A stretch of 59,556 nucleotides of DNA from Planctomycetaceae bacterium (GTDB taxonomy: Bacteria; Planctomycetota; Planctomycetia; Planctomycetales; Planctomycetaceae): the NCBI GenBank assembly GCA_020426345.1, contig JAGQQE010000003.1:1-59556 (forward strand). The letters are read 5' to 3'. Position 1 is the stretch's first letter. Each line of letters opens with the position of its first letter. A model generated the notes under the pieces. That model was given only the letters and a program-made list of their open reading frames with translations. It was not told where the DNA came from and made no database searches. The position numbers were made by a program, and so were the translations under genes. This document shows, piece after piece, positions 37,853 through 48,141 of this stretch.

Positions 37853-39157
37853 TCAGCAAACTGCCAGAAGTCCCTGAGACTGTAATGCTTCGCCCGTTGT
37901 CGCAATTTTATTGCTGCTGGAGGCCACCTGAGAAACCGTCCGGCCTAAGTCGGCGGTCATGGCAGACTGCTGCTCAACAGCACCTGCGATTGCGGACTGG
38001 CTGTCGCGAATCGAACGCATCACCTCGTCGACCAGTTCAACAGCCGTAATCGCTGCCATGGATTCTGCCTGTATCGTTTCGATATGGCGCACGATAGAAT
38101 GAGCCGCTTCGCTCGTCTGTTGTGCAAGTTCCTTGACTTCTGTTGCCACGACTGCAAACCCTCTACCCGCTTCACCGGCCCTTGCAGCCTCGATAGTTGC
38201 GTTCAATGCAAGCAGGTTCGTCTGGTGAGTGATTTGCTGAATGACCTGAACAACATCCCCGATTTCGGTCGTGCTGGAGCCGAGGTTATTCAGGACCTTG
38301 CTGGTTTCACCAACAGAGTCAGATGCGCGGTGAGTGATGGAAACCGCCTCAGATGCATTGCAGGAGATCTCCCGGATACTCGATTCCAGTTGATGAACTG
38401 CTCCTGATATGCAGACAGCAGTATCAGCCAGTTCATGGGCCTGCCGCGAAACGAAGGAGCCCGTATTCAGAATCGGATTCAGCGTGCCAGTCACCATTCG
38501 GCGTGTCATATAGACCGCCAGAATCACAGTGAGGCAGACGATTGTAATTGAAATCGTATAAACACCACTCAATAAACTTGACACTTTGCTTTCGACGGCT
38601 TCGTGCTTCAGTTCCAGAGTCTTGGCGAGTTTGGCAATAGCGATGCGGTGAGTCTGGTACAAAGCGTCAACGCTTCCGGCCAGAAGTTCCCGACTCCTTG
38701 CAAGATCCTTTTTTTCAAGAGCCGGAAGCAGTTCATTCTCAACAGTTTCATAAAACCGTCTTGCGGGATCAAACGAGTCACGCAGGAGCCCATCCTGAAC
38801 ATCCCGGTCACTTATCGTCAGGTTTTCACTCCAGTAGTTGTGTCGATCAAAGTATTCTGACTGACGCTCTGCCAACTCGCCCTTCAGCCGCAGGAACTGC
38901 TCCGTGTTATCAGACTCCTGTGCTATGAGCATTTCGTGAACGATCAGATTCGACTCAACGATGAACTCGGGTGGTGGAAGTATATCCGCGAAAACATCTT
39001 TCCCTTCGATGATCGATTGATAGTGCTCACCATTAACCAGAAGGGACCGACTAACATTGGCCAGGTAGAATATATTGACCAGCATCAATGCGATGAGTGC
39101 CGCTGTCAGGCGATAGAGCCGACCTGCCGCCGTCTGACTTTTGAATATAGCTAGCAT
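37853..39157 (-). CDS. Methyl-accepting chemotaxis protein MCP1
   Basis: Transmembrane chemoreceptor, 434 residues, short for the family. First helix about 17-35 ([19 protein letters not shown]), a periplasmic domain of about 150 residues, second helix near 193-213 ([18 protein letters not shown]), then the signalling hairpin. No HAMP domain is visible between helix 2 and the hairpin. The tip is intact ([37 protein letters not shown]). The sensor shares with MCP2 the motif [13 protein letters not shown] and a following FYE...LLPAL stretch, so the two sensors are paralogous. No CheR-binding pentapeptide at the C terminus (ends QGLLAVC). ATG preceded by AGGA. Confidence 0.93.
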   Translation of the reverse strand: MLAIFKSQTAAGRLYRLTAALIALMLVNIFYLANVSRSLLVNGEHYQSIIEGKDVFADILPPPEFIVESNLIVHEMLIAQESDNTEQFLRLKGELAERQSEYFDRHNYWSENLTISDRDVQDGLLRDSFDPARRFYETVENELLPALEKKDLARSRELLAGSVDALYQTHRIAIAKLAKTLELKHEAVESKVSSLLSGVYTISITIVCLTVILAVYMTRRMVTGTLNPILNTGSFVSRQAHELADTAVCISGAVHQLESSIREISCNASEAVSITHRASDSVGETSKVLNNLGSSTTEIGDVVQVIQQITHQTNLLALNATIEAARAGEAGRGFAVVATEVKELAQQTSEAAHSIVRHIETIQAESMAAITAVELVDEVMRSIRDSQSAIAGAVEQQSAMTADLGRTVSQVASSSNKIATTGEALQSQGLLAVC

Positions 39158-39464
39158 TTCATGGTCCTGTAGTAGTCATTTTCTGGTTGCCAACTGAATC
39201 TTTCGTTGCGATCAGCGGCCCGCGGTGTCTGTGATGCTATCAGGCAACGAGGTCGACAGAATGAATTCGATCAGCTGTCTTGAGATGTGGTCAATTTTCG
39301 TCCGGGAACAGAAGTTTGCTGGGTGCGCGACAAAGGATTTGCCTGGCTGAGATTGTCGCCGACGGACATCTCTTGCGTTTCTCCAAAGCCGAAGGTGACA
39401 GCACTTCAAATTCCGGGTCTCCGCAATTCGCAACAGTCGCCATAACGCGGTGACCAGGATCGTA
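39158..39464. other. Intergenic stretch between MCP2 and MCP1
   Basis: Holds an open frame (39212-39493, minus) rich in Arg and Ser that overlaps the MCP2 end and looks non-coding. No repeat or hairpin noted; possibly an internal promoter. Confidence 0.35.
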
Positions 39465-41036
39465 CTAATCCAGCGAGAAGAACTGGTTCGCACCCGACTT
39501 CGATCTGCTCGTATTGCTGTTACTGATCGACCTTTGTTTTGCAGCGTGGTAATCGTGCGAGCGGTTTATCTTCGCACTGATTTCACCAACAAGCTCAAGA
39601 AGGTCATCTGCCATTGATTCGATCTCACTGGCAGCCCTGAGTGTTTCCGTAGTGCCGGTAGATGTTGATTCAGCAGCCGCGGCAACACGGGTAATGTTGT
39701 GTGCAATTTCGCCACTTCCTGAAGCAACTTCCGAGATGTTTCGGCTGATTTCTCCAGTCATGGCTGACTGCTCTTCCACGGCACTCGCGATTGCGTTCTG
39801 GGTTTCACTAATCTGCCTGATAATACCTGTGACCTGACCAATCGCCTGCACTGCGTGGTGTGTATCGTCCTGGATCATGGCGATTTTGCGAATGATGTCT
39901 TCAGTCGCTTCACTTGTCTGCTTCGCAAGTTCTTTCACTTCATTTGCGACGACAGCGAATCCCTTCCCTGCTTCACCTGCTCGCGCGGCTTCAATGGTGG
40001 CGTTTAGAGCAAGCAGATTTGTCTGTTCTGCGATGGAGTTGATGACTTTGATAACGTTCCCAATCTCCGCACTGCTTTCACCCAGCTTGGTGACAGTGGC
40101 GTTGGTACGATTGGCCGCTTCCACTGCAGCACCTGCAACGGAGGCGGCATTGGACGTATTGCCGGAGATTTCTTTAATACTACTGTTGAACTGCTCAACG
40201 GCCGTTGCCAAAGCCTGAGCGTTAGTGCTGACCTCTTCCGCGGCGCCGCTGGCCAGCGTGGCCTGGTGTGTCGTCTCGATGGCGTTCTTCTGCATCTTTT
40301 CGCCAACAGAACAAAGATCGCCGCGGGCAACGTCGCGCAATGCGAATGCAGACTTTCGCAGGCAAACAGCCACAACAATTGCGGTGTAGTGACCGAAGGC
40401 AACGCACGCTGCCAGCAGGACCCCGGCAACGGTGACCAGCCAGAATGTCGCACTGCTGACGAGCGTCATGGCCGAGGCTTCTAATGCGTCGGAATTCCGC
40501 TGAGCCGAAGTAACCAGTGTCTCAACGGCATTTCGATGGCTTTCAAAAGCCGGTTTGAGCTGTTTATAGAAAACGGATTCAACCGCTCCTGTGTCGCGCT
40601 TTCTTGCGGCGGGGAGCAATGAAGAGCGACAAATTGAATAGAACTCGCGTGCTGTCGTGGTGGTTGGCCCACATAGAAGGTCACGCGTTTCCGATTCTGC
40701 CAGGGTTTCCAGCCAATGATCATTCCGCGCATCAAACTCCGATTCCAGTTCCTCAATCCTTCGGATCTTTGAATTCAGAATGTCATCCGATTCGACGTCC
40801 TCCAGAGAATGAAGCAGCTCAAACGCCCCGACGTAGCTTTCAATGAGGTAATGAGTGGGAGGCAGGATGTCTGCCAGAAGGTCCTTCATGTCTGACACTT
40901 TGGAATATTCGTCACCGCCAATTCGAATCCTGTTGGTGGTTCTGTAAGACCATGCGGCATTGGCAACCATGCAAACCGTGAATATACCTGTCAGAACATA
41001 GATTCTGGCGGTGAGTGAAAGGCGACGGGTGAACAT
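39465..41036 (-). CDS. Methyl-accepting chemotaxis protein MCP2
   Basis: 523 residues. First helix about 10-30 ([18 protein letters not shown]), a four-helix-type periplasmic sensor with [14 protein letters not shown] near its start (paralogous to MCP1), second helix near 195-225 ([18 protein letters not shown]). A short [10 protein letters not shown] after it recalls the first part of a HAMP domain, but the second part is absent. Signalling hairpin with [37 protein letters not shown] and [17 protein letters not shown]. The tail (about 490-523) is Ser/Lys/Asn rich. The ATG at 41036 with GGAG upstream is preferred over a TTG at 41111. The receptor feeds CheA through CheW. Confidence 0.93.
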   Translation of the reverse strand: MFTRRLSLTARIYVLTGIFTVCMVANAAWSYRTTNRIRIGGDEYSKVSDMKDLLADILPPTHYLIESYVGAFELLHSLEDVESDDILNSKIRRIEELESEFDARNDHWLETLAESETRDLLCGPTTTTAREFYSICRSSLLPAARKRDTGAVESVFYKQLKPAFESHRNAVETLVTSAQRNSDALEASAMTLVSSATFWLVTVAGVLLAACVAFGHYTAIVVAVCLRKSAFALRDVARGDLCSVGEKMQKNAIETTHQATLASGAAEEVSTNAQALATAVEQFNSSIKEISGNTSNAASVAGAAVEAANRTNATVTKLGESSAEIGNVIKVINSIAEQTNLLALNATIEAARAGEAGKGFAVVANEVKELAKQTSEATEDIIRKIAMIQDDTHHAVQAIGQVTGIIRQISETQNAIASAVEEQSAMTGEISRNISEVASGSGEIAHNITRVAAAAESTSTGTTETLRAASEIESMADDLLELVGEISAKINRSHDYHAAKQRSISNSNTSRSKSGANQFFSLD

Positions 41037-41118
41037 CAAATTTGCTCCGGTCGAATCTCTGTAATGAAAGGTTGCCGATGTGTAGAGGCTGACTTCTTCA
41101 GGACGGTTCAAATTCAGA

Positions 41119-42486
41119 TCAGGCTTCTGGTCGTGTCAGGCGATCAGAGAGCCTTCGGCTCGATTCAAGTACGGCATGAATCGTGCGACCAATTTCTTCG
41201 GTTGTGAACTGCTGTTCGTGTACAGCTGTTGCAATGGCGCTCTGGGAGTCGTCGATCTGGCGTATCACCTGTCGAACATTCTCAAGCTCCTGAAGCAACT
41301 GCCCGGAGGCGTTCTGGATTGAGGAAATTTTTTGAGTGATTGTCGACGTTGCCTTTGAGGTCTCTCGTGCGAGCTCTTTGACTTCACCTGCGACAACGGC
41401 AAAACCTTTCCCCGACTCGCCCGCACGGGCCGCTTCAATTGTGGCATTCAAAGCCAGCAGATTGGTCTGTTCTGCGATGCCTTCAATGAGTCGAACAATG
41501 TTTCCGATTTCTTCGCTGTTCTGATGCAGTGCGACGCCTTTTTCATTCGTGGTTTCAACCCGTTCCACGACGTTTCGTGCAAATCCGGACGCCGAGGCGG
41601 CTCCTCCTGCGATGTCACTGATGTTGGCTGACAGTTGTTCAATTGCAGACGCAATACTTGCAGTGTTGTTCGAAACTTCGATGCTGACCTCTTCCCCAAT
41701 CGCAGCGGTATTACAGCGAATGTCATCCCGTACGGTCGACAGAACAAGCAGAGATAAGACAGCGCAAACGGCAAGGCTTGGAATCGCCAGTAACCCGGCA
41801 TTGCTCAAGGCAGAACGAGCATCAGCATCGGCTGGGTCAAGTGATTGAATAATCTCAAACGCTCCATAGAAGTCTCCTTCTTTATAGCCTTCCATTTGAT
41901 AGCCAAGCACATCCACTCCTTCGTTGTTCCCCCACAGCTCTTGTGATGTAGTTGGGTTTCCGTGGCACATAAGACAGGATTGCTGGAGATGCACTGGCCG
42001 AAAATAATGGATCGTATTGTCCTGAGAGTTTCTCACCGTCAGCTCACTGGCCCCGGAATCCTGTAGTTCCTGCAGGGCATTCAACTGAAAATCATCAGGG
42101 GAATTCATTGAATTCCTTGCGTTAATCGCAGGCACTTTAAACTCAAACTCAGATTCTTCGGAGTGCATGGAGATTGAGTTCATCGCTGTTACGATAGGTA
42201 CCGTTGATAATAAATCTTCCTGCCTACCGGCTTCGGCCCACTCTGAGAGCGATTTACGGCTAAACACTTCCCTGGCCCATTGGTGTTCCGCATTCTCGCG
42301 AACCGATTCACCAGTCCTGCATATCGTGCGAGCTCTGTCAACATACGCATCCACGGCAGCAGAATGAGAATGGTGATAATACGACAGGGCCATTACGATC
42401 ATCACCAACGCAGGAACGGCCGTACCTGCGATCAGGATTCTTGCGGATTGCGGTAGTCGACGAAGATACACTGTGATCAGCTTCAT
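41119..42486 (-). CDS. Methyl-accepting chemotaxis protein MCP3 with c-type haem sensor (DUF3365-like)
   Basis: 455 residues. Helix 1 about 17-36 ([20 protein letters not shown]), periplasmic sensor about 40-230, helix 2 about 231-251 ([19 protein letters not shown]), signalling hairpin after that. The sensor ends with CLMCHG at residues 171-176, a C-x-x-C-H covalent haem motif, within a DUF3365/Tll0287-like domain ([55 protein letters not shown]). Such domains in kinases and receptors are thought to sense redox state or gases. No complete HAMP. The tip is standard ([37 protein letters not shown]). Maturation would need a cytochrome c assembly system elsewhere. Confidence 0.93.
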   Translation of the reverse strand: MKLITVYLRRLPQSARILIAGTAVPALVMIVMALSYYHHSHSAAVDAYVDRARTICRTGESVRENAEHQWAREVFSRKSLSEWAEAGRQEDLLSTVPIVTAMNSISMHSEESEFEFKVPAINARNSMNSPDDFQLNALQELQDSGASELTVRNSQDNTIHYFRPVHLQQSCLMCHGNPTTSQELWGNNEGVDVLGYQMEGYKEGDFYGAFEIIQSLDPADADARSALSNAGLLAIPSLAVCAVLSLLVLSTVRDDIRCNTAAIGEEVSIEVSNNTASIASAIEQLSANISDIAGGAASASGFARNVVERVETTNEKGVALHQNSEEIGNIVRLIEGIAEQTNLLALNATIEAARAGESGKGFAVVAGEVKELARETSKATSTITQKISSIQNASGQLLQELENVRQVIRQIDDSQSAIATAVHEQQFTTEEIGRTIHAVLESSRRLSDRLTRPEA

Positions 42487-42640
42487 GACGCTTGCCCGAG
42501 TACAGACATATGAAAATTGATTTTTAAGTTGTCGGTCATTGGTTGTTTTCGAAATCTGACCAGCTGCTCCGCGTCGAAGACGTGTTGTGCTGACTGGCCA
42601 TGACTGGCGATTCGTTGTTACTTGTGTTCGAGTGTTTGAT

Positions 42641-43906
42641 TCAGCTCAGCCCGAAACTCCGTGACCATTGCACATCACTGTTCCTGGCGATCTTCACCGG
42701 CCTGGTCCCTTCCGCAAAAGACTCTGCCTCACTGGCTAATGCGGTTGCCTGACAGGCCAGCTGACGGAGAATCTCACGCTGTTGCTCAACTGCATTCGCG
42801 ATATCGCTCTGCGAATCATTGGATTTCCGCATCAGTTCCAGAGCATTCTGCGTCGACCGAATCGTTGCATCCGAAGATGCCTGAATTCCCTTAACCTGTT
42901 TGATGACGTTGTCCGCGGTCGCGTGAGTGACATTGGCGAGTTGCTTGACTTCGTTTGCTACGACCGAGAATCCCTTCCCTGCGTCTCCTGCACGGGCAGA
43001 CTCAATGGTGGCATTCAGGGCCAGCAGGTTGGTCTGTTCCGAAATGGATGTGATCTCCGAAATCAGCCTTGCGACCGAGTCGGTGTATTCCCCCAGAGAA
43101 CCAACAATCTGACAGGATTCCTGTGCAGTGTTCAGCGCTGTTCCAAGAGAAGAGGCAGCGACCTGGGAAGACTTGGAGATTTCGTCGATACTGGAAATGG
43201 ATTCCGCCGTTGCAGAACTCAACTCCCGTGCGAACTGCAGAATTCTCTGCGCAATCTCAAGCGTTGGGGCGGTGCCTGCGGTGTTTGCGTCGACCAGTCG
43301 ATTCAACAGATATCGGCTGGTAAGAACACCCGTCACAGTCATGACCGTGAGGAGAACCCAGAAGCTCAGTGCCTGACTGCTTTTGAAATCCTGGCGTTGC
43401 GATTCGATCCGCGATCGATAGGCATCAAGCGTTTCGCGAAAACAGGAGTTCAGGCTGATCGAATCCCGCACAAAGTCATGAGTTTCCGCTGTGTCGCGGC
43501 AATGTTCCGCTGATGTTTCGAAGTCTTTAAATGCGATCTCGAGGGATGATATAGCTGCCCGTATATCCCGATCTGATTCAGGAGGAATAGTGACGTGATA
43601 GCCATCAGACGTCCGAACCTGGCCACCCGAATTGAGGGCTTCGATGAGTATCGCTGTTTGTTCCAGCGTGCCGCGGCGGCCGAGATCTGAGAAGTCTGCG
43701 GAGTGTACGCGTGCAATTGTCTGGTTACATGCAATCACCTGATCATTCAGGGCTGCAGAGGCATCTTGAAGCGCAACAATCTGCGTTTCGATCGCGCTGC
43801 CGGCGTATCTCTGGATGAGAAGTGCTGCGCACCCGATGACTGGCACTGCCAGAATGACCAGCAGCAAACTCCTTTGTTCTGACTTTGGCATCTGTAGACC
43901 TGTCAT
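42641..43906 (-). CDS. Methyl-accepting chemotaxis protein MCP4
   Basis: 421 residues. Helix 1 about 12-31 ([19 protein letters not shown]), a periplasmic sensor of about 150 residues unlike those of MCP1-3, helix 2 about 181-200 ([19 protein letters not shown]), no HAMP, then the signalling hairpin. Compared with the other receptors the tip has changes ([20 protein letters not shown] rather than [10 protein letters not shown]), but [16 protein letters not shown] and [12 protein letters not shown] are retained. It is the receptor nearest cheW, separated by 48 bases. The ATG at 43906 and another five codons later are both weakly supported. Sensor family not recognised. Confidence 0.92.
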   Translation of the reverse strand: MTGLQMPKSEQRSLLLVILAVPVIGCAALLIQRYAGSAIETQIVALQDASAALNDQVIACNQTIARVHSADFSDLGRRGTLEQTAILIEALNSGGQVRTSDGYHVTIPPESDRDIRAAISSLEIAFKDFETSAEHCRDTAETHDFVRDSISLNSCFRETLDAYRSRIESQRQDFKSSQALSFWVLLTVMTVTGVLTSRYLLNRLVDANTAGTAPTLEIAQRILQFARELSSATAESISSIDEISKSSQVAASSLGTALNTAQESCQIVGSLGEYTDSVARLISEITSISEQTNLLALNATIESARAGDAGKGFSVVANEVKQLANVTHATADNVIKQVKGIQASSDATIRSTQNALELMRKSNDSQSDIANAVEQQREILRQLACQATALASEAESFAEGTRPVKIARNSDVQWSRSFGLS

Positions 43907-43954
43907 GGAAAATCATAGGCCGGGGGTAAACGAGTTAGATACACAGATTCGAAA

Positions 43955-44386
43955 CTACGCTGCCAGCTTAAGTGCCGCGTCCAGGTTCAATACAAGCAAC
44001 AGACGGTTTTCGAGTTTGTAGGTGCCGGAAATCAGCTCCCGGGTCGACCCCTGTAATGTTTCGGGGGGCGGTTCGAACTGGTCTTTGTCGACGACCAGGA
44101 CATCGCCAATTTCGTTCACAAGCAGACTGACAGGACCATCGCTGGTCCGCACGACGACATTCATTAATCGGTCTGTTGCCTCAACCTCCGGCAAATTCAG
44201 ACGCCTCCGCAGATCCAGCGCGGTTACTATCTGGCCGCGCAGATTCATTAAGCCCCGCACAACGGGTGAAGCTCCCGGAATGCGAGTCATTCTTTGAGCA
44301 CGAATCACTTCCTGAACACGGTGCACTTCCACACCCAGTGAAAGTGAGCCCACACGGAATGTGCAGTATGATCGTTGTTCTGACAT
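43955..44386 (-). CDS. cheW: Chemotaxis coupling protein CheW
   Basis: 143-residue adaptor that ties receptors to CheA. Single CheW domain of two five-stranded barrels: CTFRVGSLSLGVEVHRVQEV, MTRIPGASPVVRGLMNLRGQ (the highly conserved GLMNLRGQI), VTALDLRRRLNLPE, LLVNEIGDVLVVDKDQFEPP and RLLLVLNLDAAL. It lies between cheA (62 bases upstream) and the receptor genes, so adaptor, kinase and receptors are made together. Confidence 0.95.
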   Translation of the reverse strand: MSEQRSYCTFRVGSLSLGVEVHRVQEVIRAQRMTRIPGASPVVRGLMNLRGQIVTALDLRRRLNLPEVEATDRLMNVVVRTSDGPVSLLVNEIGDVLVVDKDQFEPPPETLQGSTRELISGTYKLENRLLLVLNLDAALKLAA

Positions 44387-44448
44387 TGTTTCTGCGTCCG
44401 GTACGAGATGACTTTGATTCGAAGATCCCTGGGGTCGCCTGTAAGTTT

Positions 44449-46737
44449 TCAGGCATTCATCGCAATTTGAGCCAGGTCGACAACTCGCGTGACGCGACCT
44501 GCAATAATCCGGGTTTCCTGATCGCTGGTGCCGTCGTTTGGAATCTCGGCCTGATTAACGATGTCAACAATCTGCCCTACAACGACACCGACATTCCGGC
44601 GACCATCGTTGTAGACGACAAGCGAAATGGCGTTGTTCTCATCCGGTTCCACCTGACCGAACTCGCTGATGGAAACCAATGGCATGATCTGGCCACGGTA
44701 TTGCACGACCTGCTGTCGTCCGGTCTTTTCGATGGTTTCTGTATTGATCTCTTCAAGCCTTGCCACGGTCGATAGTGGAATCGCCGCGCGTGTTCCGTCT
44801 TTGGGATCCACGATGAGCCATGATTCGCCATGGCGGTTATGCTCAGCCCTGGACGAGTTCGCATCGATAAACTGGCGGCCAGTGTGTTCGTCCAGAACGT
44901 GCGACTGCTGTGCAATTCCAAGCACATCCAGAATCAGAGATACTGTGCCGTCACCCATGATTGTCGATCCGGCATACATGCTGATGGACTTTATGTGCTG
45001 ACCAAGCGGCTTGACGACAATTTCCTGCGTGTCGTTGATGTGGTCCACAACGAGTCCGAACTGACGATCTTCGGCCTGCAACACAACGATGTTGACCACA
45101 TCAGCCGAACGGTGTTCATCATCGTTGCGGCGAGCGCGAAGGCCAAGTTCCTCGTCGAGGTAAACGAGAGGCAAGAGTTGTCCTCGCAGACGGTAGACGG
45201 GGACGGAATGCATGAGTTCGATGTCAAGTCGCGCGCGGTCACCTTCCAGACGCACCAGTTCCAGCAGGCTCACCTGCGGAATGCAGTACCGATCTTCAAA
45301 ACACGTCACGACAAGCGCTGGCACAATGGCAAGTGTCAGCGGGATCTTGATTCGAAGTGTCGTGCCGTGCCCCATTGTGCTTTGGATGTCGAGTGTGCCG
45401 CCGATTTTCTCAACGTTTGTCTTCACGACATCCATGCCGACACCGCGACCGGAAACGTTAGTCACCTTTTCTGCTGTGGAGAAGCCCGGCAGCAGAATGA
45501 GCTGCATCGCTTCACGATCAGACATCAGGGCAGCCGCTTCGGCGGAGATGAGACCTTTCTCGACCGCTTTGCTGCGGACCCGTTCGCCATTGATACCGCC
45601 GCCGTCATCTGCAATTTCAATATTGACCTGTCCGCCTTCGTGGTAGGCACGCAGCCAGAGAGTTCCTTCTTCCGGTTTGTTCGCTGCTTTACGAACTTCC
45701 GCAGGTTCGATTCCGTGGTCAACGGAGTTTCTCACGATATGAGTCAACGGGTCCTTGATGGCTTCCAATATGGTCTTGTCGAGCTCCGTTTCGGCCCCTT
45801 CCATCTTCACCTGCACCATTTTGCCACAGGATATGGACAGGTCCCGCACGACCCGAGGTAACTTGCTCCAGGCATTGCGGATAGGCTGCATTCGAGTCTT
45901 CATGACTCCTTCCTGCAGCTCTGTTGTAATCAGGTTCAGACGCTGCGACGCAGCCGCCATACCTGCGTCTTCGGTACTTTGACTGAACTGAAGAATCTGA
46001 TTTCTTGCGAGCACCAACTCCCCAACAAGGTTCATCAACTTGTCCAGCAGATGGACATCGATCCGAACAGACGAATCTGCGATGGACGCGGAAGAAGATT
46101 CGGAGGCTTCTGCCGCTGGTTTAACCGGTTTTGCAGGCGTCCGGGATGGCGCGGCGGACGTTGCTGCCGGAGTCGGTAGAGATACCGCGGCGGTATCCTT
46201 TGACACGGATTCTGCGAGAGCAGACGTAGCCCCTGACGCACCGTCTTCATCGGCTTTGGCTTCTGCTTCGGGGTCTTTTTTGGCTGGTTGTAGTTCCGCG
46301 ACAACGGACTCAACAGGAATTTCTCCGGGACCACTTACGACAGCACCCGGATCGCCGGACTTGAGCGCTTCGAGAGTTTCAACGAGCTCTTCGTATGTTT
46401 CGCCACCCTCGCTGGCACTGCCTTCGATGTTCGACAGAATTGAGCGAACGGCATCGACCATTCCCAGCAGACCGTTGGTGATGTCAGCGGTCAGCGGAAT
46501 CTCTCCATCGCGGAGCTTCACCAGCAGGTTTTCGCCTACATGCGTTACATGCTCGAGCGTCGGAAATGCGAGAAAGCCGGATGTCCCCTTAATTGTGTGG
46601 ATCGTACGAAAGATGCTTGAAAGACGATCCCTGTCGTTGGGCGCTTCTTCCAGTGCCATCAGGTCGCGGTCCAGCTGATCGAGATTCTCATGACTCTCGA
46701 CAAGAAACTCTTTGACAATTTCGTCAAGCATTTCCAC
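44449..46737 (-). CDS. cheA: Chemotaxis histidine kinase CheA with two C-terminal CheW-like domains
   Basis: Autophosphorylates and passes phosphate to CheY and CheB. 762 residues. HPt domain 1-105 with phospho-His47 (FRTIHTIKGTSGF). Residues about 105-225 are a Glu/Ala/Pro-rich linker with no clear CheY-binding P2 domain. Dimerisation (LLDKLMNLVGELVLARNQIL), then ATPase: N box HIVRNSVDHGIEP, DDGGGINGER, GRGVGMDVVKTNVEKIGG. The C terminus has a first CheW-like domain (IVPALVVTCFEDRYCIPQVS, RGQLLPLVYLDEELG) and a second, more distant one from about 640 (WLIVDPKDGTRAAIPLSTVA, RGQIMPLVSISEFGQ). The start is a GTG at 46737 with AAAGGTGA upstream. Cytoplasmic, in receptor arrays. Confidence 0.96.
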   Translation of the reverse strand: MEMLDEIVKEFLVESHENLDQLDRDLMALEEAPNDRDRLSSIFRTIHTIKGTSGFLAFPTLEHVTHVGENLLVKLRDGEIPLTADITNGLLGMVDAVRSILSNIEGSASEGGETYEELVETLEALKSGDPGAVVSGPGEIPVESVVAELQPAKKDPEAEAKADEDGASGATSALAESVSKDTAAVSLPTPAATSAAPSRTPAKPVKPAAEASESSSASIADSSVRIDVHLLDKLMNLVGELVLARNQILQFSQSTEDAGMAAASQRLNLITTELQEGVMKTRMQPIRNAWSKLPRVVRDLSISCGKMVQVKMEGAETELDKTILEAIKDPLTHIVRNSVDHGIEPAEVRKAANKPEEGTLWLRAYHEGGQVNIEIADDGGGINGERVRSKAVEKGLISAEAAALMSDREAMQLILLPGFSTAEKVTNVSGRGVGMDVVKTNVEKIGGTLDIQSTMGHGTTLRIKIPLTLAIVPALVVTCFEDRYCIPQVSLLELVRLEGDRARLDIELMHSVPVYRLRGQLLPLVYLDEELGLRARRNDDEHRSADVVNIVVLQAEDRQFGLVVDHINDTQEIVVKPLGQHIKSISMYAGSTIMGDGTVSLILDVLGIAQQSHVLDEHTGRQFIDANSSRAEHNRHGESWLIVDPKDGTRAAIPLSTVARLEEINTETIEKTGRQQVVQYRGQIMPLVSISEFGQVEPDENNAISLVVYNDGRRNVGVVVGQIVDIVNQAEIPNDGTSDQETRIIAGRVTRVVDLAQIAMNA

Positions 46738-47242
46738 GGATGATCACCTTTCCATGACTTCCAGCATTCGCACCCTCAGCGCCGGGAAAACCGAATGGAA
46801 TCCCGAATACGATCAAACAGGAGACGTTGGACGTCGCCCTCTGCGGCTTCGTGATCGGTCAGCAGTTCCTGCTCTTGCTGAAAAACTGCGTCAGATGTTT
46901 CGACAAAGAATCAAGCTGGAGACCTATGGCAGGCTGTGACGATTCTCGTCAATCTAACGATGGGGAAACTTACGAAGATGGGGACGGCATTCGATACCCT
47001 CAACTGAACACCTGAATCCGATCACCTGAATCGGATGCCAAACATCTTTAATACGCGCAACGACTCACGTGGATCCGGTGCAGCCATTCGTCATTAGCCG
47101 CAGTGCGGATGGGCGCAAGCTCATGTGAGGCTTTCCAATCCGATCATCCAATGAGCGTCTTGATAAAGCGAAAGAAGTGTCACTCGCGATCCGCAGTCGA
47201 GCAGCTCGAACGAGGCTGGATTCTCCGGCCGACAGATGGCAA
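46738..47242. other. Intergenic region upstream of cheA
   Basis: Minus-strand leader of the cheA operon and 3' end of the GspE-N gene. The only structure seen is ATCCGAT (47016-47022) and ATCGGAT (47030-47036), a perfect 7-bp hairpin overlapping two direct copies of CACCTGAATC. Open frames here are not protein-like. A cheA promoter should be present. Confidence 0.45.
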
Positions 47243-47965
47243 TCAGGGCACGAAGGACGCCGGTTGCTCGACATTGACACCGTATCCGATCGATTGCAGC
47301 TGAATCCGGTGAGCGGTCTCAGTGGGCAGGTCAAAAACCAGACAAACCTGCTGAAGGATCTTTAGTGCGGTTTCGTGTGAGATTTGGTTTCCCGGAAGAG
47401 AACCTCGCACAATTAACTTGTGCATTCCATCACAGGGAAAATGCACATCAAGCCATCCATGTTGTATCCGAACACGCCCGGGCCCCATGTACCGCGAATT
47501 CCCATCTTCAAAAACAAGATTATCCTGTTCGGTGTAAAGCTCAAAAGAGACACAGGATTGAGACCGAAATCCAATCCGTGCCTGGTACTGCAGGAACCCC
47601 GCGGGAAATTGCTGATCCGACAACTCCAGACACTGCCCCCCGGCAGCCGTCGACTCTGCCTTCCTCGGCTCCGCCTTCCTCGATTCTGGATCTGTTCCTT
47701 CAGACGAAAACTGCGAATACTGGTCGTCGATGGCTGACCAGATTGCCATGCGGTCCGCCAGATCAAAAGTGACCTGGCGATCCAACACACGCTGAAGCCT
47801 GTTGACGGAAGCCGAAGCATCGCTGTCTGCGGCGAGAATCACGTGGATCGAGCCATCACGAATTGCAACAGGCAGAATGAACAACTCACGAGCGAGTGAC
47901 TCGGGTACCATCTCAATCGCCTCACGCTGAATGGAGACGATGGAAAGGTCTTCGATGTAGGCCAT
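47243..47965 (-). CDS. GspE N-terminal (MshEN-like) domain protein
   Basis: 240 residues. Residues about 5-85 match the N-terminal domain of type II secretion/type IV pilus ATPases (GspE-N, MshEN): VSIQREAIEMVPESLARELF, LPVAIRDGSIHVILAADSD, VNRLQRVLDRQVTFDLADRM, IWSAIDDQYS. In some ATPases this domain binds cyclic di-GMP. Here no ATPase follows; a Ser/Arg/Glu/Lys linker with a KAEPRKAES repeat joins it to an unrecognised beta-rich C-terminal domain (about 115-240). It is on the same strand as cheA and 505 bases upstream, so it may belong to the pathway. ATG at 47965; the frame is open to a TTG at 47974. Confidence 0.72.
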   Translation of the reverse strand: MAYIEDLSIVSIQREAIEMVPESLARELFILPVAIRDGSIHVILAADSDASASVNRLQRVLDRQVTFDLADRMAIWSAIDDQYSQFSSEGTDPESRKAEPRKAESTAAGGQCLELSDQQFPAGFLQYQARIGFRSQSCVSFELYTEQDNLVFEDGNSRYMGPGRVRIQHGWLDVHFPCDGMHKLIVRGSLPGNQISHETALKILQQVCLVFDLPTETAHRIQLQSIGYGVNVEQPASFVP

Positions 47966-48141
47966 ACGAACCAATGCCCTTCAAGCGAGCTCAGAATGTT
48001 GTCCGAGTGGCTGGCAGAATCAGCCTGAACTCCTCCCGACAGACTTCCAGAAGTCGCGTTGCGTTGGAAGTTACCCAAGCCAGAAGTTAAAGTCACTGCA
48101 GGCCCAATACGAATTGGCCTGGTTGACGAACTGCAATTTTG

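Noticed and set aside
39212-39493. 93-codon frame between MCP2 and MCP1
   Set aside because: Arg/Ser-rich, overlaps the end of MCP2, no Shine-Dalgarno or recognisable motif.
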